Source of the DNA: Bauldia sp.
Lineage (GTDB): Bacteria; Pseudomonadota; Alphaproteobacteria; Rhizobiales; Kaistiaceae
Direction of reading: 5' to 3'
NCBI GenBank assembly: GCA_020442095.1
Contig: JAGRKY010000558.1
Coordinates: 1 to 5,171 of the forward strand
Length of the DNA stretch: 5,171 nucleotides
Part shown: positions 1 to 4,965 of the stretch, piece by piece
Numbering within the stretch: position 1 is the first letter of the stretch
How the letters are laid out: every line of letters begins with the position of its first letter
Made by a program: the position numbers and the translations under genes
Notes under the pieces: model-generated
The model's database searches: none
Seen by the model: only the letters and a program-made list of their open reading frames with translations
Told to the model about the DNA's origin: nothing

Positions 1-510
1 GTCGACGAGGCGATCCGCCGGGCCCGGCTCTACGAGGCGGTCGATCTCGCCTGGTACGAGGAGCCGCTGCCGGCCGAGGATCTCGGCGGCCATATCCGGC
101 TCTCCGCCTCGACCAGCCTGCCGATCGCGGTCGGTGAATCGATCTACAGCATCCAGCATTTCCGCGAATACTTGCAGCGCGACGCGGCGAGCATCATCCA
201 GGTCGACGTCGCGCGGATCGGCGGCATCACGCCCTGGCTGAAGACCGCGCATCTCGCCGAATCCTTCAACATCGACGTCTGCCCGCATTTCCTGATGGAG
301 CTGCATGTGGCGCTGACCGCCGCCGTGCCGAATGGTCGCTGGGTCGAATACATCCCGCAGCTCGACAGCCTGACCACCGCCGGCATGAGGATCGAGGACG
401 GCCACGCCGTGCCGTCGAGCGAGCCGGGGCTCGGCATCGCCTGGGACTGGGACGCGATCGACAGCCGCCGTGTCGATGGCCTCACCCATGTGGTGACCGA
501 GGCCGGCTAG
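1..510 (+). CDS. Mandelate racemase/enolase-superfamily sugar-acid dehydratase, C-terminal part (5' end outside window)
   Basis: The frame is open from base 1 to TAG at 508-510, giving the last 169 residues of a protein of usually 370-400. These form the C-terminal part of the TIM barrel. Counting from the first residue in the window, the metal ligands are Glu20 in WYEEPL and Glu46 in VGES. The catalytic Asp-His pair is Asp69 (IIQVDVARIGGIT) and His96 (CPHF), with a further acid at Glu116 (WVEY). Their spacings (26, 23, 27, 20) match those of E221, E247, D270, H297 and E317 of Pseudomonas putida mandelate racemase as I remember them, so the active-site half seen here looks intact. The ending EPGLGIAWDWD is also typical. 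Members of this subgroup abstract the proton next to a carboxylate, and most dehydrate aldonic or aldaric acids to 2-keto-3-deoxy acids in the cytosol. The exact substrate cannot be told because the N-terminal capping domain is missing. The regulator gene follows after 17 bp. Confidence 0.95.
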   Translation, partial: VDEAIRRARLYEAVDLAWYEEPLPAEDLGGHIRLSASTSLPIAVGESIYSIQHFREYLQRDAASIIQVDVARIGGITPWLKTAHLAESFNIDVCPHFLMELHVALTAAVPNGRWVEYIPQLDSLTTAGMRIEDGHAVPSSEPGLGIAWDWDAIDSRRVDGLTHVVTEAG

Positions 511-527
511 CGAAGCGGGCCGCGGGG

Positions 528-1538
528 ATGGCGAAGACGGCCGAGAAGCGGACCACCGAACCGGGAACGCCGCCCCTCTACGAGGTGATCTATGCCGTGC
601 TGCGCGAGCACATCGCCGACGGCAGCTTCCCGCCCGGCCTGGTGCTCGGCGCGGCGGGCGTCGCCCGCGCCTTCAACTCGAGCCGCGTGCCGGCCGCTGC
701 CGCGCTGCAGAGGCTCAGGCAGGAGGGGCTGCTTCGCGACTTCAACGGCCGCGGCTACCTGACCGGCGGGCCGGAGGCCGAGCCGCTGCGCCTCGATCTC
801 GGCGAGGCGGGATTGCGGTTGCCGCCGGAGATGACCGGCAGGCTGAGGGTCAGGAACCGGCGGGATCGGATCTACCCGGCGGTCGAGCACGCGATTGCCC
901 GGGCGCTGCCCTACGGCCGCTTCCAGGTCAACGAGAGCGCGCTTGCCGAATATCACGATGTCAGCCGGACGGTGGCGCATGAGGTGCTGACCCGGCTCGA
1001 ACGCACCGGGCTGGTCACCCAGGACGTAAACCAGCGCTGGTATGCCGGGCCGCTGACCGAGGAAGGGCTCCACGACCATTTCGAGATGCGCTGCCTGCTC
1101 GAGCCGATCGCCCTCGGCCAGGTGATGGACTCGATCGCCAGGGACGAGATCGCGGAGCGCCACGATCGCGCCGAGAAGGCGGCGACCGGCAGCCAGACGC
1201 TGGAGCGGATCGAGCGGCTGGAGCGCGATCTCCATATCGACATCATCCTGCGCTGCCGGAACCTGCAGCTCCGCGAGACGATCCGGCGCAGCCAGCTGGT
1301 CATCGTCGCCATCCACCACGCCTTCGATCTCTATCGCGACCAGGCGGTGATCTCACTGATGGTGGGGGAGCATATCGACATCCTCGGCCACGTCCTCGCC
1401 GGGCGGCGCGAAAAGGCGATGGCGGCGATGGAAGCCCATCTCAGGCGCTCGCTCGCCCAGAATATCGAGACCGTGCGGAAGCTCGGGCCGATGCCGGACG
1501 AGATCCGGCTGCCGTTCCTGACGCTCGCCCCGAGCTGA
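528..1538 (+). CDS. GntR-family transcriptional regulator with FCD domain and two tandem winged-helix domains
   Basis: This 336-residue regulator is about 100 residues longer than a usual FCD-type GntR protein (220-250). Residues about 16-80 form one GntR-like winged helix: LREHIADGSFPPG, then SSRVPAAAALQRLRQEGLL and a wing ending GRGYLTGG. Residues about 113-176 form a second: ALAEYHDVSRTVAHEVLTRL, GLV, then a wing before GPLTEEG. The all-helical FCD effector domain runs from about 183 to 308, beginning FEMRCLLEPIA. Its likely metal or ligand residues are Glu232 (where Asp is usual), His236, His282 (GEHIDIL) and His304 (EAHL). FCD regulators bind small carboxylates and usually repress catabolic genes. 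The ATG at 528 is the first good start; no clear Shine-Dalgarno precedes it (only GCGGGG), so translation may be coupled to the upstream dehydratase, whose stop lies 17 bp away. The likely role is control of that operon and perhaps of the divergent GMC and transporter genes. Family is secure; target is inference. Confidence 0.95.
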   Translation: MAKTAEKRTTEPGTPPLYEVIYAVLREHIADGSFPPGLVLGAAGVARAFNSSRVPAAAALQRLRQEGLLRDFNGRGYLTGGPEAEPLRLDLGEAGLRLPPEMTGRLRVRNRRDRIYPAVEHAIARALPYGRFQVNESALAEYHDVSRTVAHEVLTRLERTGLVTQDVNQRWYAGPLTEEGLHDHFEMRCLLEPIALGQVMDSIARDEIAERHDRAEKAATGSQTLERIERLERDLHIDIILRCRNLQLRETIRRSQLVIVAIHHAFDLYRDQAVISLMVGEHIDILGHVLAGRREKAMAAMEAHLRRSLAQNIETVRKLGPMPDEIRLPFLTLAPS

Positions 1539-1569
1539 CGGCCGAGGGTGCTGCTGGCGCACCACCTCG

Positions 1570-1610
1570 CCATCCTGAGATGTTTCGCGCAGCGAAGCCT
1601 CGAAGGACGG
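1570..1610. repeat. Imperfect palindromic intergenic element, possible terminator of the regulator gene
   Basis: The arms begin CCATCCTGAG and end CTCGAAGGACGG. They pair with one mismatch and a small bulge around a perfect inner stem TTCGC-GCA-GCGAA at 1584-1596. It starts 31 bp after the regulator stop. The pattern CCATCCT...AAGGA(T/C)GG resembles a short palindrome family that I recall as scattered between genes in Hyphomicrobiales genomes. There is no T-run directly after it, so if it ends transcription it is not a textbook terminator. The inverted repeat is seen directly; membership of a dispersed family is from memory. Confidence 0.6.
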
Positions 1611-1677
1611 AGAGCCCCGGGTCCCTTCCAATTTTACGCCGCAATAGTAGAGTCCTTATCCAACGGTCGCTGGGGGA

Positions 1678-1698
1678 CGCCCGCGGTACGCGGGGGCG
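1678..1698 (+). other. GC-rich hairpin upstream of the hydrolase gene
   Basis: CGCCCGCG at 1678-1685 can pair with 1689-1698 across a GTA loop, leaving a two-G bulge. It ends 53 bp before the hydrolase start, so it would lie in the 5' leader if transcription begins upstream, for example in the AT-richer patch at about 1627-1660. A T-run (TTTTT at 1723-1727) follows too far away (24 nt) to make a standard intrinsic terminator. No convincing -35/-10 pair was found in 1611-1740. The function is unknown. Confidence 0.3.
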
Positions 1699-1740
1699 GC
1701 CGATCTCAAGGGGGTGATGATCTTTTTGGCTGACCGCACG

Positions 1741-1746
1741 GGAGGT
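1741..1746 (+). promoter_or_regulatory. Ribosome binding site of the hydrolase gene
   Basis: GGAGGT lies 5 nt before GTG 1752 and 14 nt before ATG 1761. This decides for the GTG start and adds three residues to the N-terminus. Confidence 0.7.
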
Positions 1747-1751
1747 CGGAC

Positions 1752-2444
1752 GTGGGAAATATGCGCCTGTTGCAGAGCCTGTTGCTGATCGTCGCCCTCG
1801 GGCTGCCGGCAACGGTCGCGGCTGCGAGCGCGACACAGATTGTCCCGACTCCGGTGCCGCGCCCGGCGCGCGCCGTCCCTGCAACGCCGGCAAAGCCATC
1901 AACGCCCGCACCCGCGCCGGCTTCCGCCCAGAAGAGCCAGGGCAGCATCTACTTCCTCCGCGGCCTGCTCAATGTCTTCTCCCGCGGCATGGACCGGCTT
2001 TCCGGCCAGCTGGAAGCCAAGGGCATCCGGTCGCGGGTCACCAACTACACCCACTGGAAGGAATTCGCGGTGCTGCTGGCGAGCCAGTACCGCACCGACA
2101 AGTCGCTGACGCCGGTGATCATCGTCGGCCATTCGCTCGGCGCCGACGCGGCGATCAACATGGGCAACTACCTCGCCAGCAACGGCGTCCCGGTCCGGCT
2201 GATCGTCGCCTTCGATGCGGTGGATGGCGGCTCGCCGGTCGGGGCCGGCATCCAGGAGGTGATCAACTTCTACAAGTCCGACGGTGTCGGCCGGGTCATC
2301 AAGGCCTCGTCCTCCTTCAAGGGCAAGCTGGTCAATATCGACGTCGCCGACCGTAAGGGCATCGATCACCTCAACATCGAGAAGGACGAGACGCTGCACG
2401 AGGAGGTGATCGCCAAGGTCACCGAAATCCTCAACGGGCAGTAA
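1752..2444 (+). CDS. Secreted alpha/beta-hydrolase (lipase/esterase-like), GHSLGAD motif
   Basis: A 230-residue protein. It begins with a signal peptide: a short N-region, a hydrophobic core from about residue 6 to 20 (LLQSLLLIVALGLPATVAAA), and a likely signal-peptidase I cut near residues 25-27 (VAAASA). A proline/alanine-rich linker follows to about residue 60, then a compact alpha/beta-hydrolase domain. IIVGHSLGAD at 123-132 is the nucleophile elbow with Ser128. Asp155 or Asp158 (AFDAVD) and His206 (GIDHLNIEKD) are the best candidates to complete the triad. The domain is small, about 165 residues, and resembles class-3 lipase or thioesterase-like folds. It should act on an ester or thioester in the periplasm or outside the cell; the substrate is unknown. 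The GTG at 1752 is preferred because GGAGGT at 1741-1746 lies 5 nt before it; the ATG at 1761 would be 14 nt away. It stands alone on its strand and converges with the PqiA-like gene. Confidence 0.82.
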   Translation: MGNMRLLQSLLLIVALGLPATVAAASATQIVPTPVPRPARAVPATPAKPSTPAPAPASAQKSQGSIYFLRGLLNVFSRGMDRLSGQLEAKGIRSRVTNYTHWKEFAVLLASQYRTDKSLTPVIIVGHSLGADAAINMGNYLASNGVPVRLIVAFDAVDGGSPVGAGIQEVINFYKSDGVGRVIKASSSFKGKLVNIDVADRKGIDHLNIEKDETLHEEVIAKVTEILNGQ

Positions 2445-2462
2445 CGGCGCCGATTGGCGCCG
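2445..2462. terminator. Hairpin between convergent genes, putative bidirectional terminator
   Basis: CGGCGCC (2445-2451) and GGCGCCG (2456-2462) form a perfect 7-bp stem with a GATT loop. It starts directly after the TAA of the hydrolase and ends 6 bp before the stop of the PqiA-like gene on the other strand. A weaker 4-bp stem follows at 2465-2475. Neither side has a T-run, so the terminator role rests on position and stem strength. Confidence 0.55.
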
Positions 2463-2468
2463 GCCGGC

Positions 2469-2927
2469 TCAGCCGCCGGTCCTGGCGCGCCGCGTCATGA
2501 TGAGGGCAGCAGCGGCCGAAAGCAGCGTCGCTGCCGCGTAGAACCAGATGCCCGCCTGGGTCGCCGCCGAGGCGAGGCCACTGGTCTTCGCCGCGAAGAT
2601 CGCCAGCGCCACGACCAGCACGTCGGCCATCGACCATTTCGACAGCACGCCGACCCGCTCGACCCAGTGGGTCCGCCCGGGCGTATAGGCGGCCATGTGC
2701 AGGACGATCAGCTTGGCGGCGGGGAAGGCGACGGAGAACAGCCCGACGATCGCGGCGATGGCGAGGTCGCCCTCCTGCCAGAGCTCGGCGAGGATATCGA
2801 CCAGCGACGGCGTCTCCGAGAAGAAGATGAAGGACTCGAAGACCGCAATCGGCAGGATCAGCCCGAGTCCGAAGCAGAAGGTCGCCGCAAACAGCACGAC
2901 CGGCAGCGCGGCAACGATGATCCTCAT
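2469..2927 (-). CDS. PqiA-like (paraquat-inducible protein A family) inner-membrane protein, single domain
   Basis: A 152-residue membrane protein with four predicted helices, at about residues 3-29, 55-80, 100-116 and 125-144. Between helices 2 and 3 lies KWSMADVLVVALA (97-109), the most recognisable signature of the PqiA family (WSM-DV). SETPSLVDILAELWQEGD at about 37-54 also fits my memory of short alphaproteobacterial members. Escherichia coli PqiA has two such domains and works with the MCE protein PqiB in envelope lipid transport and stress resistance. This one has a single domain and no PqiB-like or MCE neighbour in the window, so its role is uncertain. ATG 2927 is preferred because it places helix 1 at the N-terminus; GGAG lies 11 nt before it. 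An in-frame ATG at 2984 would add 19 mostly polar, basic residues and has only a weak GGAC-type site. It converges with the hydrolase and lies downstream of the GMC gene, past a hairpin. Confidence 0.88.
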   Translation of the reverse strand: MRIIVAALPVVLFAATFCFGLGLILPIAVFESFIFFSETPSLVDILAELWQEGDLAIAAIVGLFSVAFPAAKLIVLHMAAYTPGRTHWVERVGVLSKWSMADVLVVALAIFAAKTSGLASAATQAGIWFYAAATLLSAAAALIMTRRARTGG

Positions 2928-3009
2928 GCTGGCGTCGTCTCCGGCCCGATTCCGTTTCGGCCCCGAATAGGCCCGGAGAGACATGGTCCGTCCAGCAAAA
3001 ATCGCAAGT

Positions 3010-3033
3010 CCCGGCCGCCTTGTCGCGGCCGGG
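3010..3033 (-). terminator. Stem-loop terminator downstream of the GMC oxidoreductase gene
   Basis: CCCGGCCGC (3010-3018) and GCGGCCGGG (3025-3033) pair perfectly over 9 bp with a 6-nt loop. The hairpin lies 15 bp after the GMC stop on the minus strand. A run of five T on that strand (complement of the A-run at 2996-3000) follows about 9 nt beyond the stem, farther than in an ideal intrinsic terminator. It would separate the GMC gene from the PqiA-like gene, at least in part. Confidence 0.65.
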
Positions 3034-3048
3034 TGAGAAAGCGGCAGG

Positions 3049-4569
3049 CTAGTGGCGGAGCGCCTCGGCGACCCAGCCCGCCACCCGCTCGCCGACCACC
3101 AGCGCGGTCAGGTTGGTGTTGTTCATGACGTTGTCGGGATAGATGCTGGTATCGGCGACCCGGAGGTTGTCGAAGCCGTGGACGCGGAGATCCGCGCCGA
3201 CGACCGCGGTCGGATCGCCCGCCGGGCCCATCTTGGCGGTGCCGCACTGGTGGTGGGCGGCGCCCATCCTTTCGGCCAGCGCTTCCGCGATCGGCTGGTC
3301 GATGTCGTCGACCCATTCGGCATTGTGGCCGCGGAAGGTCGCGCTGGCGAGCATCTCCTTGCAGAAGCTGCGGGCGTCGGCGAAGTTCCGGCGATCGCGC
3401 TCGAGGGTGTTGTAGCGGTGGTCGATCGACGGCGCCTGGCGCGGGTCGGTGCTCCCGATGATCACCTCGCCCTCGGCGTCCTGGCGGGTGAGGTAGGTCC
3501 AGAAGCCGGCGACGCCCTCTTCCTCGTCGACCGGGAAGGGATGGGTCTGCCAGGCCGGCTCGCCGTTATGGACGCCCGGCCCGCGGACGTCGGCGACGAA
3601 GTTGCGCCCGGTCGTGACGCCGAGGCCGCGGCCCTTGAAGAGCATCGGGAAGCCCGGATGGTCGAGGAGATTGCGGCCGACGGGGAGGTCGGCGACGACC
3701 TCGATGCCGAGCGGCTCGAGCCACGCCGAGGGGCCGATGCCGGAACGCTGGAGGATGGCGGGCGTGTTGTAGACGCCGGCCGAGACGATGATCTGGTCGG
3801 CATGGGCCGTGACACTACGGCCCTCGGCATCGATATAGACGACGCCCTCGGCCTTCGAGCCCGAGACGAGCACCTTGTCGGCGACGCAGCGGGCGCGGAT
3901 GGTCAGGTTCGGCCGCTTGCGGGCGGAGCGGATGTAGGTGACGAGTGTGCCGAGGCGCACTTCCTTGTAGCGGTTGTGCGGCATGACGCCGACGACGTCG
4001 ACCTGGCCCTCGGCGGCGTTGAGATCGGGCGCCTCGCGGATGCCGAGCTCGACGCAGGCGTCGTACAGGACCCGGTTGATCGGTGCCCAGCTCTCAGGCT
4101 TGTAGCGCTGGATGACGATCGGCCCGTCTTTGCCGTGGATCGGCTGGTCGCCGAAATCGAGGTCGTTCTCGATCTTGATGAAGAAGGGCAGCATGTCCGC
4201 CGCCGACCAGCCGTCGTTGCCCATCGCCGCCCAGCGGTCGAAATCGAAGGGCGCGCCACGGGCGGCGATGGTCGCATTGACCATCGAGGTGCCGCCCATC
4301 AGCCGGCCGCGCGGCAGCCAGAGCGACCGGCCGTTCAGCGTCTCGGCGCCGTCGTGGTTGAAGAAATCCCAGTCGAATTCCGGCAGCGCGGCGGTCTTCC
4401 AGCTGTGTTCGCCGCTCACCGTGAAGCAGGGCGGGATCTCCGCCTCCCTCGGGAAATCCGGGCCGGCCTCGAGCAGCAGCACCCGGCAATCGGGGTCCTC
4501 GGTCAGCCGCGCCGCGGCGACGCCGCCACCGGAACCCGCACCCACGACGATGACATCAAATCTTTCCAT
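3049..4569 (-). CDS. GMC-family FAD-dependent oxidoreductase (alcohol/sugar/choline dehydrogenase type)
   Basis: A complete 506-residue flavoprotein of normal family length. It opens with the ADP-binding Rossmann motif VVGAGSGGGVAAARL (8-22) and the acidic end of strand 2, LLLEAG (31-36). The first GMC signature is around PRGRLMGGTSMVNATIAARG (86-105) and the second around SAGVYNTPAILQRSGIGP (263-280). NLLDHPG (300-306) is also conserved. The C-terminal active site has His440 in HHQCGTAKMG and Asn484 in MNNTNLT. Their 44-residue spacing equals that of His466 and Asn510 in choline oxidase as I recall it. Such enzymes oxidise an alcohol group and pass electrons from FAD to oxygen, quinones or cytochromes. 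No export signal is visible, so it is probably cytoplasmic or peripheral. The substrate is not determined; a polyol, sugar or choline-like alcohol is possible. The ATG at 4569 is chosen because of a strong GGGGAGGA site 3-4 nt upstream and the correct start of the FAD motif. It is divergent from the sugar ABC transporter. Confidence 0.97.
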   Translation of the reverse strand: MERFDVIVVGAGSGGGVAAARLTEDPDCRVLLLEAGPDFPREAEIPPCFTVSGEHSWKTAALPEFDWDFFNHDGAETLNGRSLWLPRGRLMGGTSMVNATIAARGAPFDFDRWAAMGNDGWSAADMLPFFIKIENDLDFGDQPIHGKDGPIVIQRYKPESWAPINRVLYDACVELGIREAPDLNAAEGQVDVVGVMPHNRYKEVRLGTLVTYIRSARKRPNLTIRARCVADKVLVSGSKAEGVVYIDAEGRSVTAHADQIIVSAGVYNTPAILQRSGIGPSAWLEPLGIEVVADLPVGRNLLDHPGFPMLFKGRGLGVTTGRNFVADVRGPGVHNGEPAWQTHPFPVDEEEGVAGFWTYLTRQDAEGEVIIGSTDPRQAPSIDHRYNTLERDRRNFADARSFCKEMLASATFRGHNAEWVDDIDQPIAEALAERMGAAHHQCGTAKMGPAGDPTAVVGADLRVHGFDNLRVADTSIYPDNVMNNTNLTALVVGERVAGWVAEALRH

Positions 4570-4570
4570 G

Positions 4571-4581
4571 CTTCCTCCCCT
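4571..4581 (-). promoter_or_regulatory. Strong ribosome binding site of the GMC gene
   Basis: Read on the minus strand, GAGGGGAGGAAG lies just before ATG 4569, with the GGAGGA core 3-4 nt from the start codon. It selects this start over an in-frame ATG 60 bp upstream at 4629. Confidence 0.75.
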
Positions 4582-4700
4582 CGCCACCTCTTGCCGCCGG
4601 CGGGCGCGCCGGGGTGGGTGGCTTGTCATTGCATCTCACATCCTCGCGGCCACGCAGCTTCGACGCTCGACCACAGGCGATTTTTTGCATCGTTTCCAAC

Positions 4701-4730
4701 ATTAGTCGCAAGTCGCCAAAACGCAAGCAA
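4701..4730 (-). promoter_or_regulatory. Possible weak sigma70-like promoter for the GMC gene
   Basis: On the minus strand, TTGCTT (complement of 4725-4730) and ACTAAT (complement of 4701-4706) are 18 bp apart. ACTAAT matches TATAAT at 4 of 6 positions and TTGCTT matches TTGACA at 3. Transcription would start near 4694, leaving a leader of about 125 nt before ATG 4569. The -10 overlaps the TAGTCGC motif. This is the best pair I see, but it is weak. Confidence 0.35.
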
Positions 4731-4854
4731 TCCGCGAGGTGAAGCTGATTCGGCGTCCTGCCAATTGCCTGTTCGCAGGGGCATTTTCCGAAACGATTCT
4801 CGGGGGTGCGAAGAGAGCAGGAATCGAGATTTTCCCGCGATGATCGGTAAGTGC

Positions 4855-4884
4855 TTGCCGTAGCCGATAACGTTTCAATATAGT
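4855..4884 (+). promoter_or_regulatory. Sigma70-like promoter of the sugar ABC-transporter gene with operator-like palindrome in the spacer
   Basis: TTGCCG (4855-4860) and TATAGT (4879-4884) are 18 bp apart, matching consensus at 4 and 5 of 6 positions. Transcription would start near 4891, about 75 nt before GTG 4966. The spacer holds GATAACGTTTCA (4866-4877), an imperfect palindrome centred on CG that resembles operators of LacI-family sugar regulators. A repressor bound there would block the promoter. The promoter is seen in the sequence; the operator identity is inference. Confidence 0.6.
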
Positions 4885-4950
4885 CGCGAAGGGAAGTCGC
4901 AGTCGGAAAAGAGCCGCTAAAAGAAGCCGGCCGCTGCGGGAAACGTGTTC

Positions 4951-4957
4951 AGGGAGG
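4951..4957 (+). promoter_or_regulatory. Ribosome binding site of the sugar ABC-transporter gene
   Basis: AGGGAGG lies 8 nt before GTG 4966, an ideal distance. The other in-frame GTG at 4945 lies before this site and has no equivalent one, so GTG 4966 is the likely start. Confidence 0.75.
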
Positions 4958-4965
4958 CGGGCGTT

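Larger units (their letters stand above)
4570..4965. other. Divergent intergenic control region between the GMC gene and the sugar ABC-transporter gene
   Basis: These 396 bp hold no credible gene. From about 4675 to 4940 the base composition is clearly AT-richer than the flanking genes. It contains a good plus-strand promoter (4855-4884), a weak minus-strand one (4701-4730), and three copies of CGTTTC: plus at 4691-4696 and 4871-4876, inverted at 4790-4795. TAGTCGC and AAGTCGC occur together near both ends (4703-4716 and 4881-4900). A small stem-loop CCTG-TTCG-CAGG lies at 4768-4779. The part from 4570 to about 4670 is GC-rich and would be the GMC 5' leader. Operator function is inference. 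Confidence 0.7.

Noticed and set aside
507..1319. Open frame of 270 codons on the minus strand opposite the regulator
   Set aside because: It is antisense to a clear GntR/FCD gene and has low-complexity composition without recognisable motifs.
1548..1733. Small plus-strand open frame of 61 codons between regulator and hydrolase
   Set aside because: It runs through the palindromic repeat and the GC-rich hairpin, has no good ribosome binding site and resembles nothing I know.
1899..2399. Open frame of 166 codons opposite the hydrolase
   Set aside because: It is a shadow of the hydrolase, whose nucleophile elbow, signal peptide and ribosome binding site are on the plus strand.
2928..2984. Upstream ATG (2984) for the PqiA-like protein
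   Set aside because: It is possible, but it adds 19 polar, basic residues before the first membrane helix and has only a weak ribosome binding site. It is kept as an alternative start.
4570..4629. Upstream in-frame ATG (4629) adding 20 residues to the GMC protein
   Set aside because: The extension is Arg-rich and sits over the strong GGAGGA site; the FAD motif starts properly from ATG 4569.
4766..4783. Stem-loop with TTCG loop, considered as a riboswitch or small RNA
   Set aside because: The stem is only four base pairs plus a bulged extension, with no promoter or T-run around it.
3052..4863. Open frame of 603 codons on the plus strand opposite the GMC gene
   Set aside because: It is antisense to a gene with every GMC motif. 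Its product is an unnatural Asp/Ala/Val/Arg-rich string with no motifs, which is what high third-position GC produces on the opposite strand.
4882..4906. AGTCG(C/G) repeated three times, considered as iterons or an origin
   Set aside because: There are too few and unevenly spaced copies, and no replication gene or DnaA-box cluster is present.
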